Counted from the stretch's first letter, positions 27,721 through 36,250 are shown. The stretch is 64,000 nucleotides of DNA from Spirosoma endbachense (GCF_010233585.1 NZ_CP045997.1:9879793-9943792), one strand, 5' to 3'. Notes: a model not told the origin generated them from the letters alone. Program-made: numbers and translations.

Positions 27721-28032
27721 CTAGTTCTTCATTTCATTCAACTCATCGAGCTGAGCCGTGCGGAAATGCCGATAAACCTGCAACACGATTGCCAGTGCCA
27801 CTGCCGATTCGGCAGCTGCCACTACCATGACAAACAGGCTTAGCATCTGCCCCTGCAACCGGTCGGGGTCATACTGACTGAAGGCAACCAAATTGATATT
27901 GACGGCATTAAGCATCAGTTCGATACCCATCAGCACGACAATAGCGTGTCGCTTGAGCAGCACAACGGCGAGTCCAATGGCAAACAAAGCGGCTCCGACA
28001 ATCAGAAACAAATGGCTATCGACGGGTTCCAA
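27721..28032 (-). CDS. nuoK: NADH-quinone oxidoreductase subunit K
   Basis: 103 residues and three membrane helices, as expected for this small complex I subunit. KRHAIVVLMGIELMLNAVNINLVAF carries the conserved Glu and Asn residues of helix 2, and FVMVVAAAESAVALAIVLQ carries that of helix 3. nuoJ is not found upstream; instead an isomerase gene with a terminator-like hairpin lies there, so this nuoK is separated from both its normal neighbours. Confidence 0.96.
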   Translation of the reverse strand: MEPVDSHLFLIVGAALFAIGLAVVLLKRHAIVVLMGIELMLNAVNINLVAFSQYDPDRLQGQMLSLFVMVVAAAESAVALAIVLQVYRHFRTAQLDELNEMKN

Positions 28033-28073
28033 ATCAGATAATCAGTTAGTAGATAGTTGGGTAAATAAAGGAA

Positions 28074-28112
28074 TTGGGTAAATGGTTCCTGATTTTTGGC
28101 CCATTTACCCAA
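28074..28112 (-). terminator. Hairpin with TTGGGTAA arms downstream of the isomerase gene
   Basis: Perfect 12-bp arms ttgggtaaatgg / ccatttacccaa with a 15-nt loop, 40 nt past the stop of the isomerase gene on its strand. No long T-run follows, so Rho-independent termination is possible but not certain. Similar tgggta arms occur at 36251 and 52296. Confidence 0.6.
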
Positions 28113-28151
28113 CCCTATCTTTACCAGATTAACTCGTTACGTAGTTACTCG

Positions 28152-29024
28152 CTACACATCACACAGCAGAACGGCCTCTTTCAGGCTCGTTAGGGGATCG
28201 CGTTTCGGGATAAACTCCTGGGCCACATAGCCCTTGAAGCCTGTATCTACGATTGCCTTCATAATTGCCGGATAGTAAAGCTCCTGCGTTTCATCGATCT
28301 CATTCCGGCCAGGATTGCCGCCCGTATGATAATGACCAATGTATTTGCTATGCTCGCGGATGGTGCGAATGATGTCGCCCTCCATGATCTGCATATGGTA
28401 AATATCATATAGCAGCTTGAAGTTATCGGAACCGACGCGTTTACACAGATCTACCCCCCAGGCCGTATGATCACACATGTAATCTTTGTGATCGACTTTA
28501 CTGTTGAGTAATTCCATGATCATGGTAATACCATGTTTCTCAGCGCTTGGCATCAGGCGTTTCAGGCCTACCGCGCAGTTTTCGAGGCCCTGTTCGTTGC
28601 TCATGCCCCGGCGATTTCCTGAAAAACAGATGACGGTGTTTAAGCCAGCCTCTTTAAGCTTGGGAAAAATAGCCTCATAACTGGCAACCAGCTCGTCGTG
28701 GAACTTAGGGTCGTTAAATCCATCAGGAATACCCTTTCCTGCTCCCTGCGGCAACGCCGATGTCAGGCCGTGTTTTTTCAAGACAGGCCATTCATTTGGT
28801 CCGGTCAGGTCGATGGATGTGATCCCCATCTCTTTAGCCGCTTTGCAAAGATCATCCAGCGGAATTTTGCTATAACACCACCGGCAAACCGAGTGGTTGA
28901 TACGGCCCTTCAGCATGGGAGCCGCAGCGTCGGATTGAGTCATAGAAGTAGCTAAAGAATCGGTCAACGACAGCGCCAGTGCGCTACCAGTCAGGGTTTT
29001 CAAGGCCGTTCGGCGGGTGGTCAT
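28152..29024 (-). CDS. Exported sugar phosphate isomerase/epimerase-type TIM-barrel protein
   Basis: 290 residues. A Tat-like N-terminus (MTTRRTALKTLTGSALALSL) is followed by an AP-endonuclease-2/hydroxypyruvate-isomerase-like barrel. Metal-site residues appear in MIMELLNSK, LLYDIYHMQ, YIGHYHTGG and AQEFIPKRD. The fold interconverts keto and aldo sugars or acts on keto-sugar intermediates. It lies 52 nt after a DUF1080 hydrolase on the same strand, a pairing common in Bacteroidota gene sets that break down 3-keto-glycosides. Confidence 0.88.
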   Translation of the reverse strand: MTTRRTALKTLTGSALALSLTDSLATSMTQSDAAAPMLKGRINHSVCRWCYSKIPLDDLCKAAKEMGITSIDLTGPNEWPVLKKHGLTSALPQGAGKGIPDGFNDPKFHDELVASYEAIFPKLKEAGLNTVICFSGNRRGMSNEQGLENCAVGLKRLMPSAEKHGITMIMELLNSKVDHKDYMCDHTAWGVDLCKRVGSDNFKLLYDIYHMQIMEGDIIRTIREHSKYIGHYHTGGNPGRNEIDETQELYYPAIMKAIVDTGFKGYVAQEFIPKRDPLTSLKEAVLLCDV

Positions 29025-29076
29025 AGTGGTTTAGGATTTAGTTGCAGAAACGCAAGGTATTGCCTTTCTGCAATAA

Positions 29077-29778
29077 TTATAATTCGCGAATCCGGATGTT
29101 GCGGTACCAAACCTTATTGCCGTGATCCTGTAGGGCAATATGGCCGGTAGAATATTTACCAAAGCCCGGCCATCCTTTAAACTTGCTTTCTGATACCATT
29201 TTGTCCCATTCCGGGCCGCTGGTAGCGTATTCGGCTGTTTTTTTGCCGTTCAGATATTGTTCGGCTTTTCCGTTATGGATAACCAATCGGGCTTTGTTCC
29301 ACTCGCCAGCGGGTTTGGCAGCACCAGGCGTAACTGGCTTCTGGAGGTCATAAAGCGAACCAGCCGTCCGGTTACCGTCGCGGCCTTGTTTGGCATCTGG
29401 ATGACGTTCGTTGTCCAGAACCTGCATTTCGGGGCCAGTCTGGTAGGTAGCCTTAAACTGAGGATCTTCGTGAACGTGGAAAATAATGCCACTGTTGCCG
29501 CCTTCGGCAATTTTCCACTCTATTTCCAGTTCAAAATCGCCGTATTCTTTGTCCGTTACGAGATCTCCGGCACCCCCTTCTTTCAGGTGAATAGCGCCAT
29601 CGTCAATACCCCACTTGTCAGAAACAGGCTGACCTGATTTCAGATACGTGTGCCATCCTTTAAGATCCTTGCCATCAAAAAGCGTTTCCCACTTCCCCTT
29701 TCCCGGAAGATTTTCGGCCTGTATGTTAAAGGTTAGCGCGAGGGCCAGCAGGCCCGCAGATAAGCGCAGGTAGTTCAT
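29077..29778 (-). CDS. DUF1080 (3-keto-disaccharide hydrolase) family exported protein
   Basis: 233 residues with a signal peptide ending NIQAE and a single lectin-like beta-sandwich: WETLFDGKDLKGWHTYLKSG at the start, YGDFELEIEWKIAEGGNSGI in the middle and GHIALQDHGNKVWYRNIRIR at the end. Family members hydrolyse or eliminate 3-keto-disaccharides in the periplasm. It sits upstream of the TIM-barrel isomerase on the same strand; the two probably act on the same sugar route. Confidence 0.93.
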   Translation of the reverse strand: MNYLRLSAGLLALALTFNIQAENLPGKGKWETLFDGKDLKGWHTYLKSGQPVSDKWGIDDGAIHLKEGGAGDLVTDKEYGDFELEIEWKIAEGGNSGIIFHVHEDPQFKATYQTGPEMQVLDNERHPDAKQGRDGNRTAGSLYDLQKPVTPGAAKPAGEWNKARLVIHNGKAEQYLNGKKTAEYATSGPEWDKMVSESKFKGWPGFGKYSTGHIALQDHGNKVWYRNIRIREL

Positions 29779-29889
29779 GATAAATGAATTGATTGAATTT
29801 TACTGAAACACACTATTAACGAAAAAACAACGACAATCTGTCGTGACATACCGCTGTATACCAAAAGGCGCTTGCCGTAAAAAAATACC

Positions 29890-30756
29890 TCAATCGTTAC
29901 CAACAATCTCCTTCAGAAATGCCCGAAACTTATCGGCGAACTCTGGCCGCTTGAGCGCAAACTCAACGGTTGTTTTCAGAAAATCGAGCTTATTACCGAT
30001 GTCGTGGCGTTTTCCTTCGATCCGATGCGCATAGAGATTCTCGCGTTTAAGCAACAATAGAAGCGCATCGGTCAGTTGAATTTCGTTGTTTTTTCCAACT
30101 GGAGTCTGCTCCAGCATGGTAAAAATCTCCGGTGTCAGTACATAACGACCAGCAATAGCCAGATTCGAAGGCGCTTCATTGATCGCTGGTTTTTCTACGA
30201 GCGTTGTCAGCTCCAGAATCCGGTTATTCAACGGCTTGCCGCCAACAATACCATAGCGATTAACCTTATCGTGGGGCACTTCTTCAACGGCAATTACCGA
30301 TCCGCCATATTGCGCATACGTATCGATCAACTGCTGCGTAACCGGAATCACCGAGTCCATAATGGTATCGCCCAGCAGAACGGCAAACGGTTCGTTACCG
30401 ACATGATGCTTGGCATACCGAATGGCATCGCCAAGGCCATTCAGTTCGCGCTGACGAACATAATGGAGATTGGCCATGTCTGACAACCGACGCATCTCGT
30501 CCAGCAGCAACTGATCTTCTTTTTCTTCAAGCCGGGTTTCAAGTTCAAAGTTGCGATCGAAATGGTCTTCAATGGCGCGTTTGCCTTTCCCGGTAATAAT
30601 CAGAATATCTTCGATACCCGAATCGACAGCCTCCTGAACAACATACTGAATCGTAGGTCGGTCGATGATCGGCAGCATTTCTTTAGGTTGAGCCTTGGTG
30701 GCAGGTAGAAACCGGGTTCCAAGTCCGGCAGCGGGGATAACGGCTTTCTTTATCAT
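29890..30756 (-). CDS. galU: UTP-glucose-1-phosphate uridylyltransferase
   Basis: 288 residues. The nucleotidyltransferase loop PAAGLGTRFLPATKAQPKEM and the downstream marks EDILIITGKGKRAIEDHFD, FAVLLGDTI and LVEKP identify GalU, which makes UDP-glucose from UTP and glucose-1-phosphate in the cytoplasm. The length is normal. It lies 105 nt after a glucuronokinase-like gene on the same strand, with a repetitive hairpin between them. Confidence 0.96.
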   Translation of the reverse strand: MIKKAVIPAAGLGTRFLPATKAQPKEMLPIIDRPTIQYVVQEAVDSGIEDILIITGKGKRAIEDHFDRNFELETRLEEKEDQLLLDEMRRLSDMANLHYVRQRELNGLGDAIRYAKHHVGNEPFAVLLGDTIMDSVIPVTQQLIDTYAQYGGSVIAVEEVPHDKVNRYGIVGGKPLNNRILELTTLVEKPAINEAPSNLAIAGRYVLTPEIFTMLEQTPVGKNNEIQLTDALLLLLKRENLYAHRIEGKRHDIGNKLDFLKTTVEFALKRPEFADKFRAFLKEIVGND

Positions 30757-30788
30757 TTTTGACTGAGTGAGTGACTGACTGAGTAACT

Positions 30789-30845
30789 GAGTGAGTGACT
30801 GAATAGCTGACGCCTGGTATTATTCAATCATTCAGTCACTCACTC
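30789..30845. repeat. Repetitive hairpin between the kinase gene and galU
   Basis: Perfect 16-bp arms gagtgagtgactgaat / attcagtcactcactc flank a 25-nt loop. Both sides extend into further gtgagtgactga-type repeats (from ~30761 and to ~30855), so several pairings are possible. It lies in the spacer of a probable two-gene transcript and could weaken read-through into galU. Confidence 0.7.
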
Positions 30846-30861
30846 ATTCAGTCACTTGCAA

Positions 30862-31857
30862 TTAAACTACATAAGGCTTTATAACGCGGGCATTTACTTT
30901 TCTGAGTTCGATAAAGAGTCGGTTGAGCATGGCATCGTCGCGGTAGAGGCCGATAATAGAACCACCCGAACCCGTAAAGGAAGCCGAAGCACCGCAGGCT
31001 CGTGCTGTTTCGATCAGACTCCGGTTGCTGTCGCTGATCGTATAGATCTGGGCGCGCAGGTCGAAGTTACGGTTTACCAGCTCGTTTAATGATTTGATAT
31101 CCTGCCCCAGTAAGGACTCCCGGCCCTGGCGGGCAACATCGGCAATAGAGCTCATCGTTTCTACGACAAGAGGCTCTCCCTTCAACCACCGCGACCGCAC
31201 ATCGTTATGAACCCGCCCCGATTGTTTACCGAGATCGGTGTTGTAGGCGATGTACAGCTTAGGCAACTGGTGCGGATCGATCGGTTCGTATTGGCCGTGG
31301 CCCTGGCGCTCCATCGTTTCCCGATCAAAATCCATGTAAACACAACCCTCATAACACTGAATAACACGATCCTGCAAGCCAGCGGTAATACCCAGTTCGT
31401 CAGCTTCAGTTGCCAGTACCAGATTAGGCAGAATCGGCAACGGAATCTCGACATTATAGAACTGCATCAACGCCCGAAACGTAGCAACGATAATGGCACT
31501 GGAACCAGAAAGGCCAACCTGTCGTGGAATAGACGTGCTATAGCGAATCGAAAAATTCTGATTCGGCAACCGGATCTGTTCGCTTTCGCAATATTCAGCG
31601 AATTTTTTGATGGCTGCTTTCAACAGAGGAACACCGCCATGATAGCCGAGCGTACTAACGGCATCGCGCAGGTGATGAAGGCTTCGGAAAACGTTCGTAT
31701 CCTGCGGTTGCGCTTCAATTGTCAGCTCCGGCGATGGATAAAGCGTTACGGACGCACCGAAGTTGCGAACGGTAATGGCAATAGTTTTGCCAAAAAAGCC
31801 ATCAGACGGGTTGCCAAGCAGGCCCGCCCGGGCATAGGCACGGGTTTCGATAAGCAA
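30862..31857 (-). CDS. GHMP kinase, glucuronokinase-like
   Basis: 331 residues. The start AYARAGLLGNPSDGFFGKTI, the GHMP ATP loop IPRQVGLSGSSAIIVA, ELGITAGLQDRVIQCYEGCV, and the closing GASASFTGSGGSI closely match what I know of plant glucuronokinases. These phosphorylate D-glucuronate to glucuronate-1-phosphate for UDP-glucuronate salvage. The gene next to it, galU, makes UDP-sugars from sugar-1-phosphates, which fits. Other sugar kinases of the family (galacturonate, heptose) remain possible. Confidence 0.85.
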   Translation of the reverse strand: MLIETRAYARAGLLGNPSDGFFGKTIAITVRNFGASVTLYPSPELTIEAQPQDTNVFRSLHHLRDAVSTLGYHGGVPLLKAAIKKFAEYCESEQIRLPNQNFSIRYSTSIPRQVGLSGSSAIIVATFRALMQFYNVEIPLPILPNLVLATEADELGITAGLQDRVIQCYEGCVYMDFDRETMERQGHGQYEPIDPHQLPKLYIAYNTDLGKQSGRVHNDVRSRWLKGEPLVVETMSSIADVARQGRESLLGQDIKSLNELVNRNFDLRAQIYTISDSNRSLIETARACGASASFTGSGGSIIGLYRDDAMLNRLFIELRKVNARVIKPYVV

Positions 31858-31963
31858 GACTGTGGAGCGGGCAATTTACCCGGCGACTTTTTAATTGAAA
31901 AGCAAGTTTACAAAAGAATTCTGTTCATAACGGTGATATAACCATTTACCCCATCAATAAAAA

Positions 31964-31990
31964 GAGCGATCGGTCAATAACCGATCGCTC
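31964..31990 (-). terminator. Rho-independent terminator of the acidic protein gene
   Basis: Perfect 11-bp GC-rich stem gagcgatcggt / accgatcgctc with a 5-nt loop. Read on the minus strand it is followed by tctttttattg. It lies 38 nt after the stop codon of the upstream minus-strand gene. Confidence 0.85.
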
Positions 31991-32027
31991 CATTGGTTGA
32001 ATCATTGTACTAATTGTACTATACAGC

Positions 32028-32504
32028 TTATTGTGAATTCGACTTGTCTTTGCCATCATAGCCAACATTGTGCGGATCATAGCCCTCATTCGGGTTATCG
32101 CCTTCTTCGAGGTATGTGGCATCGGCCCGGTGAAATAGTGCATCATCCGATGGATTTTCGGCCACCTTGCTGAGTTTGTCAGCCGCTTCGTCGCTTATCA
32201 TTTTACTTTCGGGCTGCTTCGGATCGTTAATCAGTTCAGGCTCTACGTCCCACTCTTCTGTGGTGCCGTATTTATCGCCTTTTGGTTCACCCACACGGCC
32301 TACACCAAGATTAGCCTCGCGCGTATTGTGGGTGATTTCCATATTTTCGGTATCCATGTCCATACCCGACGTTGAGTCTTTGTAGGCATTTGTACCGACG
32401 CCTTCCGATTCGCGACCATAATCAGAGTCGCCATGCTGGTTAGGGTCGTGCGAATAGAATTCGGGGTCAACTTTATCGGGATCGAATGGTGATGTCGTTG
32501 CCAT
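32028..32504 (-). CDS. Acidic, probably disordered protein of unknown function
   Basis: 158 residues, very rich in Asp, Glu, Asn, Gly and Ser and poor in hydrophobic residues; it has no signal peptide or known domain. Segments such as DPDKVDPEFYSHDPNQHGD and DEAADKLSKVAENPSDD resemble stress-related hydrophilic proteins. It has its own terminator and lies beside an HTH gene, so it is probably expressed alone. Function unknown. Confidence 0.7.
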   Translation of the reverse strand: MATTSPFDPDKVDPEFYSHDPNQHGDSDYGRESEGVGTNAYKDSTSGMDMDTENMEITHNTREANLGVGRVGEPKGDKYGTTEEWDVEPELINDPKQPESKMISDEAADKLSKVAENPSDDALFHRADATYLEEGDNPNEGYDPHNVGYDGKDKSNSQ

Positions 32505-32601
32505 AACGTTGCGTGTTTTTTCAACATATAACCCGAAATGGCATTGGGTTGTTTAGTCAGGCGAAACGGGCGGCCGAAAATGCTACGGCCATTCGTTAGT
32601 T

Positions 32602-32982
32602 TTAAAGCCGGCTGTCGGTCGTTTTTTTCAGGGCTAACAGTTCGGTCATCAATTGGTCGTTTGTCTGCTGCAGTAACGCCATGCGTTCATTAAGCTGAAA
32701 AAGTAAAAACTCCACGTTTCTCAATCGCTCTTCGGTTGTAATGGCTGCCGATGGTGAATTAAGGGTTTTAAACATCATGCCTTCTCCCCTCAACAGCCAG
32801 TCGCCGTTAACCTGAGGATAGGCAACCAGAATTTTTTCGAGCGTATCGAAGCGTGGTTTCAGGCGGCCGTGCAAAATATGATAAACTTTTTCGCCCCGAT
32901 GCTCGCCCAACTGCCGGGCAAATTCAAGTACGCTGATATCAAGCGTATCGATCAGTTGCTGCAAACGAAGATGGATAGTCAT
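32602..32982 (-). CDS. Phage-repressor-like HTH protein with C-terminal coiled coil
   Basis: 126 residues. Residues ~1-70 are an XRE-like helix-turn-helix (VLEFARQLGEHRGEKVYHIL, then the NGDWLLRGEGMMF end typical of CI-type repressor N-domains). Residues ~85-120 form a leucine-rich coiled coil, likely for dimerisation, in place of a protease-like domain. It diverges from the genes for an unknown protein and a RecE-like nuclease and probably represses them from the ~255-nt spacer. Confidence 0.8.
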   Translation of the reverse strand: MTIHLRLQQLIDTLDISVLEFARQLGEHRGEKVYHILHGRLKPRFDTLEKILVAYPQVNGDWLLRGEGMMFKTLNSPSAAITTEERLRNVEFLLFQLNERMALLQQTNDQLMTELLALKKTTDSRL

Positions 32983-33237
32983 AGAAAAGGGTAGATTTTA
33001 CACAAATCCATGTAAAAATTCAACCAAAGGCAACGCCAATGAATTAGTGGAGCCAACACGCAGAAAACAGGCCAAATCAAGCTCATTTCCGATACTATTC
33101 ACGTTTAAAAATACTTACAGAATGGGTTTGCTTTTTACGCAAAACTGTGTAATTTTAAACCAGTAAACACCTCCTTTAAAAAGGCAAAAGGGACCGCAAA
33201 ATGGGCCCCCTGCTTGAACAGTAAACAACAAATACTA

Positions 33238-33897
33238 ATGAACACACAAAACAAAAGCCAAATCGAGACAAATCAAAGCGGTAACGCCCTGAAACCGTAT
33301 CAAAAGATTCATGAACTCACAAATGAGGTCGTAAATAAGTATAAATATCTGGAGGGACACCCGCGTCAGTATCGATTTGATGCCAAAGAGGGTGTGTTCA
33401 ATATCAACGGCACCGAGAAGTTAGGGCGCACATTAACGTTTCAGCCGATTGCCTGGCGGATCTTTACCGACAACATTCTGAACATGGGCACCAAAAACTG
33501 GGCGGAAATCTTTTTTATCGATGATAAAAACTGTGTTTCAGCTGTCCTGTTTCACGGCTACTCGGTCGATAATATTTTTCGGCTCATTGAACCACTCTAC
33601 TACGACGACCTGACGCTGGCCGATGTGGTCATTACAGCCGTTGCCGAAAAGAAGGAGAACGCTAAAATTCAGCCTAAAGGCGTCTATTACATTGCCACAT
33701 TTTCTTACAAAATGGGCGATGTCGAAAAAACCAGCGAATTGAAGCAGTTTGCGGCTGATGTCAAAATCTTCCGGCAGGAAACCCTGACCGATATTGCCAA
33801 CATCAAGACGGCAATGAACTACTATAACCCATTCGCGAATCTAACCGAAGACGCTGACGAGGCCGACCTTCGGCTACTGCCAGCAGGACAAGTCTAG
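33238..33897 (+). CDS. Unknown protein upstream of the RecE-like nuclease
   Basis: 219 residues from the ATG at 33238; the frame is open upstream through a TTG. I do not recognise a family. It is soluble and mixed alpha/beta, with ending DADEADLRLLPAGQV acidic. Sequences such as FQPIAWRIFTDNILNMGTKNWAEIFFIDDKN and KPKGVYY-like strands suggest one globular domain of ~190 residues. Lying just before an exonuclease-type gene and behind a repressor-like gene, it occupies the place of a single-strand annealing or ssDNA-binding partner, but nothing in the sequence proves that. Confidence 0.7.
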   Translation: MNTQNKSQIETNQSGNALKPYQKIHELTNEVVNKYKYLEGHPRQYRFDAKEGVFNINGTEKLGRTLTFQPIAWRIFTDNILNMGTKNWAEIFFIDDKNCVSAVLFHGYSVDNIFRLIEPLYYDDLTLADVVITAVAEKKENAKIQPKGVYYIATFSYKMGDVEKTSELKQFAADVKIFRQETLTDIANIKTAMNYYNPFANLTEDADEADLRLLPAGQV

Positions 33898-33909
33898 TAT
33901 GCCTTTGAA

Positions 33910-33975
33910 GAGGTGATTGAGTGATTTATGGTAAATCGTGCCTCAGCTATTTACCATAAATCACTCAATCACCTC
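33910..33975. repeat. Perfect 27-bp hairpin between the unknown gene and the RecE-like gene
   Basis: Arms 33910-33936 and 33949-33975 are exactly complementary over 27 bases with a 12-nt loop (cgtgcctcagct). It begins 13 nt after one stop codon and ends 29 nt before the next start. There is no T-run. It would be a strong RNA hairpin within a two-gene transcript or a DNA cruciform site. Confidence 0.9.
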
Positions 33976-34003
33976 ATTTATAGTACCCAATCAACCACTC
34001 TGA

Positions 34004-34822
34004 ATGATTTCTCAACAGCTGATCACCATCCCACAGCCGATCCTTAGCCCCGGCGACGATTATCGCGCTCTGATGCGTGTATCGAATTCTGATTTGACTC
34101 GACTCAAAGAAGAGCATCTGGGCTATTGGTCGGTTCCGTCGGCGCGGTTTATTCCCGAAAAGACGAAAGTATTTGGTCGTGCCTTTCACCAGCACCTGCT
34201 GGAACCCGAAACGGTCGGCACGGTACTGGAGCAATTGCTACCCGATATGGTCGACCATGATACCCTGGGGCCAGCGCAAACGGAGCAGCTAAATACACTG
34301 ATGCGTACCATTAAACAGGATACGTTCTGCCGGCGTTATCTCCGGCAATCGGAGCGGGAACGGGTGGTACTTTTTACGGAACCAACAACCGGTGTTGCCT
34401 GCAAAGCCAGACTGGATATGGTTTATACAAGTCCCAAGCGCCGGAATGCGCTGGTTATCGATATAAAAACAACGTCGGCGCGCACGCAGTCGCAGTTTCT
34501 GGAATCGTGTTATACCTACGATTATGACCGGCAGGCGGCTTTTTATATCGACAGCCTGCGCTATGCCGACGCTCGTCATGGCGAATTGGCCGAATGGGCG
34601 TCGACCCGTCAATTTCGGTTTGTATTCATAGGGGTTATGAAGCAGCGCCCTCACCGGCTTTTCGCAGTCGATGCCACGTCAATTCCTGGCTTTATGGACT
34701 ACGGCCGAAAAAAATACCGCTTTTGGCTGCGCAAATGGCGCGAAGAACAATCCGTTGTAACAAGTGGTCAATTATCGGCCGGTAACGGATCTCCAGCGCA
34801 AAGGCTATTGAAGACGGCCTAA
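34004..34822 (+). CDS. RecE-like PD-(D/E)XK nuclease
   Basis: 272 residues. The fold is recognisable from FGRAFHQHLLEP (His helix), CKARLDMVY (metal Asp), LVIDIKTTS (Asp-x-Lys) and YDRQAAFYIDSL (Gln/Tyr motif). This is the layout of phage exodeoxyribonuclease VIII/DUF3799 proteins, which resect duplex DNA for recombination by an annealing protein. It is usually encoded in prophages; here only a repressor-like gene and two unknown genes accompany it. The hairpin just upstream may tune its expression. Confidence 0.88.
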   Translation: MISQQLITIPQPILSPGDDYRALMRVSNSDLTRLKEEHLGYWSVPSARFIPEKTKVFGRAFHQHLLEPETVGTVLEQLLPDMVDHDTLGPAQTEQLNTLMRTIKQDTFCRRYLRQSERERVVLFTEPTTGVACKARLDMVYTSPKRRNALVIDIKTTSARTQSQFLESCYTYDYDRQAAFYIDSLRYADARHGELAEWASTRQFRFVFIGVMKQRPHRLFAVDATSIPGFMDYGRKKYRFWLRKWREEQSVVTSGQLSAGNGSPAQRLLKTA

Positions 34823-34861
34823 GACACATACAGGCTGCTACAAACTAAAAACTTAACGGGT

Positions 34862-35209
34862 ATGAACGCTTCCATTATTACACTAACGCCCACTCCCCTT
34901 AACTTCGATTGGGGAACCGATGGATTAGTGCTTTGGATTGAAGAACTGGACGGTGTTGATAGTCTGGCTGGCCAGATGAACGAAGTTATGGACCGGATTG
35001 CGTTTGCGATTGAGCTGCAGACGGGTTGGGACCATCGCACCGATGGCAGTACGTTGCATCCACTATACGGTTACCGGCTCCTGCTACGCGATGCGTCGGG
35101 TTGCTGGAACGCCGTCAGAACCGATGAAACTGGTCATTTTGCCGAACTGATTCCACTCGAAGAAATGGACTATGAGATTGCCTATGAGAAAGTTATGTGG
35201 CTGGACTAG
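34862..35209 (+). CDS. Small acidic protein of unknown function downstream of the nuclease
   Basis: 115 residues, pI clearly acidic, no signal peptide. It starts MNASIITLTPTPLNFDWGTD and ends with a helix of Glu residues (EEMDYEIAYEKVMWLD). It matches nothing I know. It follows the nuclease by 39 nt on the same strand and is closed by a good terminator, so it is probably the last gene of the nuclease transcript. Confidence 0.65.
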   Translation: MNASIITLTPTPLNFDWGTDGLVLWIEELDGVDSLAGQMNEVMDRIAFAIELQTGWDHRTDGSTLHPLYGYRLLLRDASGCWNAVRTDETGHFAELIPLEEMDYEIAYEKVMWLD

Positions 35210-35251
35210 CCTTTACACGACGTTCAGATTGCAGAAAATCTCCCAACTAAT

Positions 35252-35292
35252 AACCGCCAGTCTCCTCAAAAGCTGGCGGTTTCTGTTTTTTT
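35252..35292 (+). terminator. Rho-independent terminator
   Basis: Stem aaccgccag / ctggcggtt with a 12-nt loop, followed within a few bases by a run of seven T. It closes the nuclease gene group. Confidence 0.9.
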
Positions 35293-35448
35293 AGTACATT
35301 GAGCCAACCGGGTTTAATCAAGACAATCAGGGCAGAATAAATACATTCCGGGCCTCGTGCAACCGGCCATAATAATAGTTTCTCTACCCACGCAACGTTC
35401 TCAACGGCGTTTGCATCTTTACTAAAACACAACTCCGGAAATCACATC

Positions 35449-36228
35449 ATGAAAACATTCGTAACCTCTCTCCTGCTCACAGTCGTCGCGCTGGCCCCGT
35501 CGCTGGCCCAAACGACCGTTGATGCTAAAGACATTATTGCCAAAATCAACCGCAAGGAAACCGTTTCGTACCAGAACGCAACCATAACCGGCGATCTCGA
35601 TCTGACCAACTTAGCCAATCGGAAGGAAGTACGGGAAGGCAGCTGGAAAGGGGATTCGCGGGAGTTTTTGAGTACTGTCGAATCGCCGATCTCATTCAAA
35701 AACTGCACATTTAAAGGCAAATTCCTTGCTTATCACACCGATGAGACGGAAGAAAGACGGCTCATCAATAGAAACAATACGGTTTATAATGCCGATTTTA
35801 ACGAAGCCGTAACGTTCGAGAATTGTACTTTCAACGACGATGCCACGTTCAAATACTCCCATTTCCAGCAGCGAGCTATTTTTACGGGCAATACCTTCCG
35901 CGAAATAGCGCTGTTCAAATACGCAAAATTCAACAATGCCGCCGACTTCAGCGGATCGACCTTCAGCGGATATGCCGACTTCAAGTACACGAAGTTTGAC
36001 GAGTCTTCGGCGTTTCAGAAAGTCGTTTTTGAACGGAATGCCGATTTCAAATACACAAAATTTGACGAAAGTGTCGATTTTCGGCAGGCCCGCTTTACCA
36101 GCTCCGCCGATTTTAAATATACCCACCTGCCACGTGGGACTAACTTCGATGACGCTCGTTTCGAAGGATCAACCGACTTTAAATACACTACGCTGGACGG
36201 TCGGAAATTTTCACCGAATGGCCGGTAG
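35449..36228 (+). CDS. Secreted FKYxKF repeat protein, pentapeptide-like beta-helix
   Basis: 259 residues with a signal peptide ending SLAQ. From residue ~135 on, a 22-residue unit repeats about five times, each with ADFKYTKFDE followed by a second half such as SADF or SVDFRQARF. Phe falls at steps of 5 and 6 in turn, so the basic step is 11 residues, not the 5 of classic pentapeptide proteins. The fold is probably a right-handed beta-helix. Such proteins bind or shield other molecules; this one is exported and otherwise unknown. Confidence 0.8.
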   Translation: MKTFVTSLLLTVVALAPSLAQTTVDAKDIIAKINRKETVSYQNATITGDLDLTNLANRKEVREGSWKGDSREFLSTVESPISFKNCTFKGKFLAYHTDETEERRLINRNNTVYNADFNEAVTFENCTFNDDATFKYSHFQQRAIFTGNTFREIALFKYAKFNNAADFSGSTFSGYADFKYTKFDESSAFQKVVFERNADFKYTKFDESVDFRQARFTSSADFKYTHLPRGTNFDDARFEGSTDFKYTTLDGRKFSPNGR

Positions 36229-36250
36229 TCGATAATTGTCAAGTTAAGAG

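Noticed and set aside
31207..31941. 244-codon frame antisense to the glucuronokinase gene
   Set aside because: The opposite strand has full-length homology to a known family; the antisense product has no recognisable feature.
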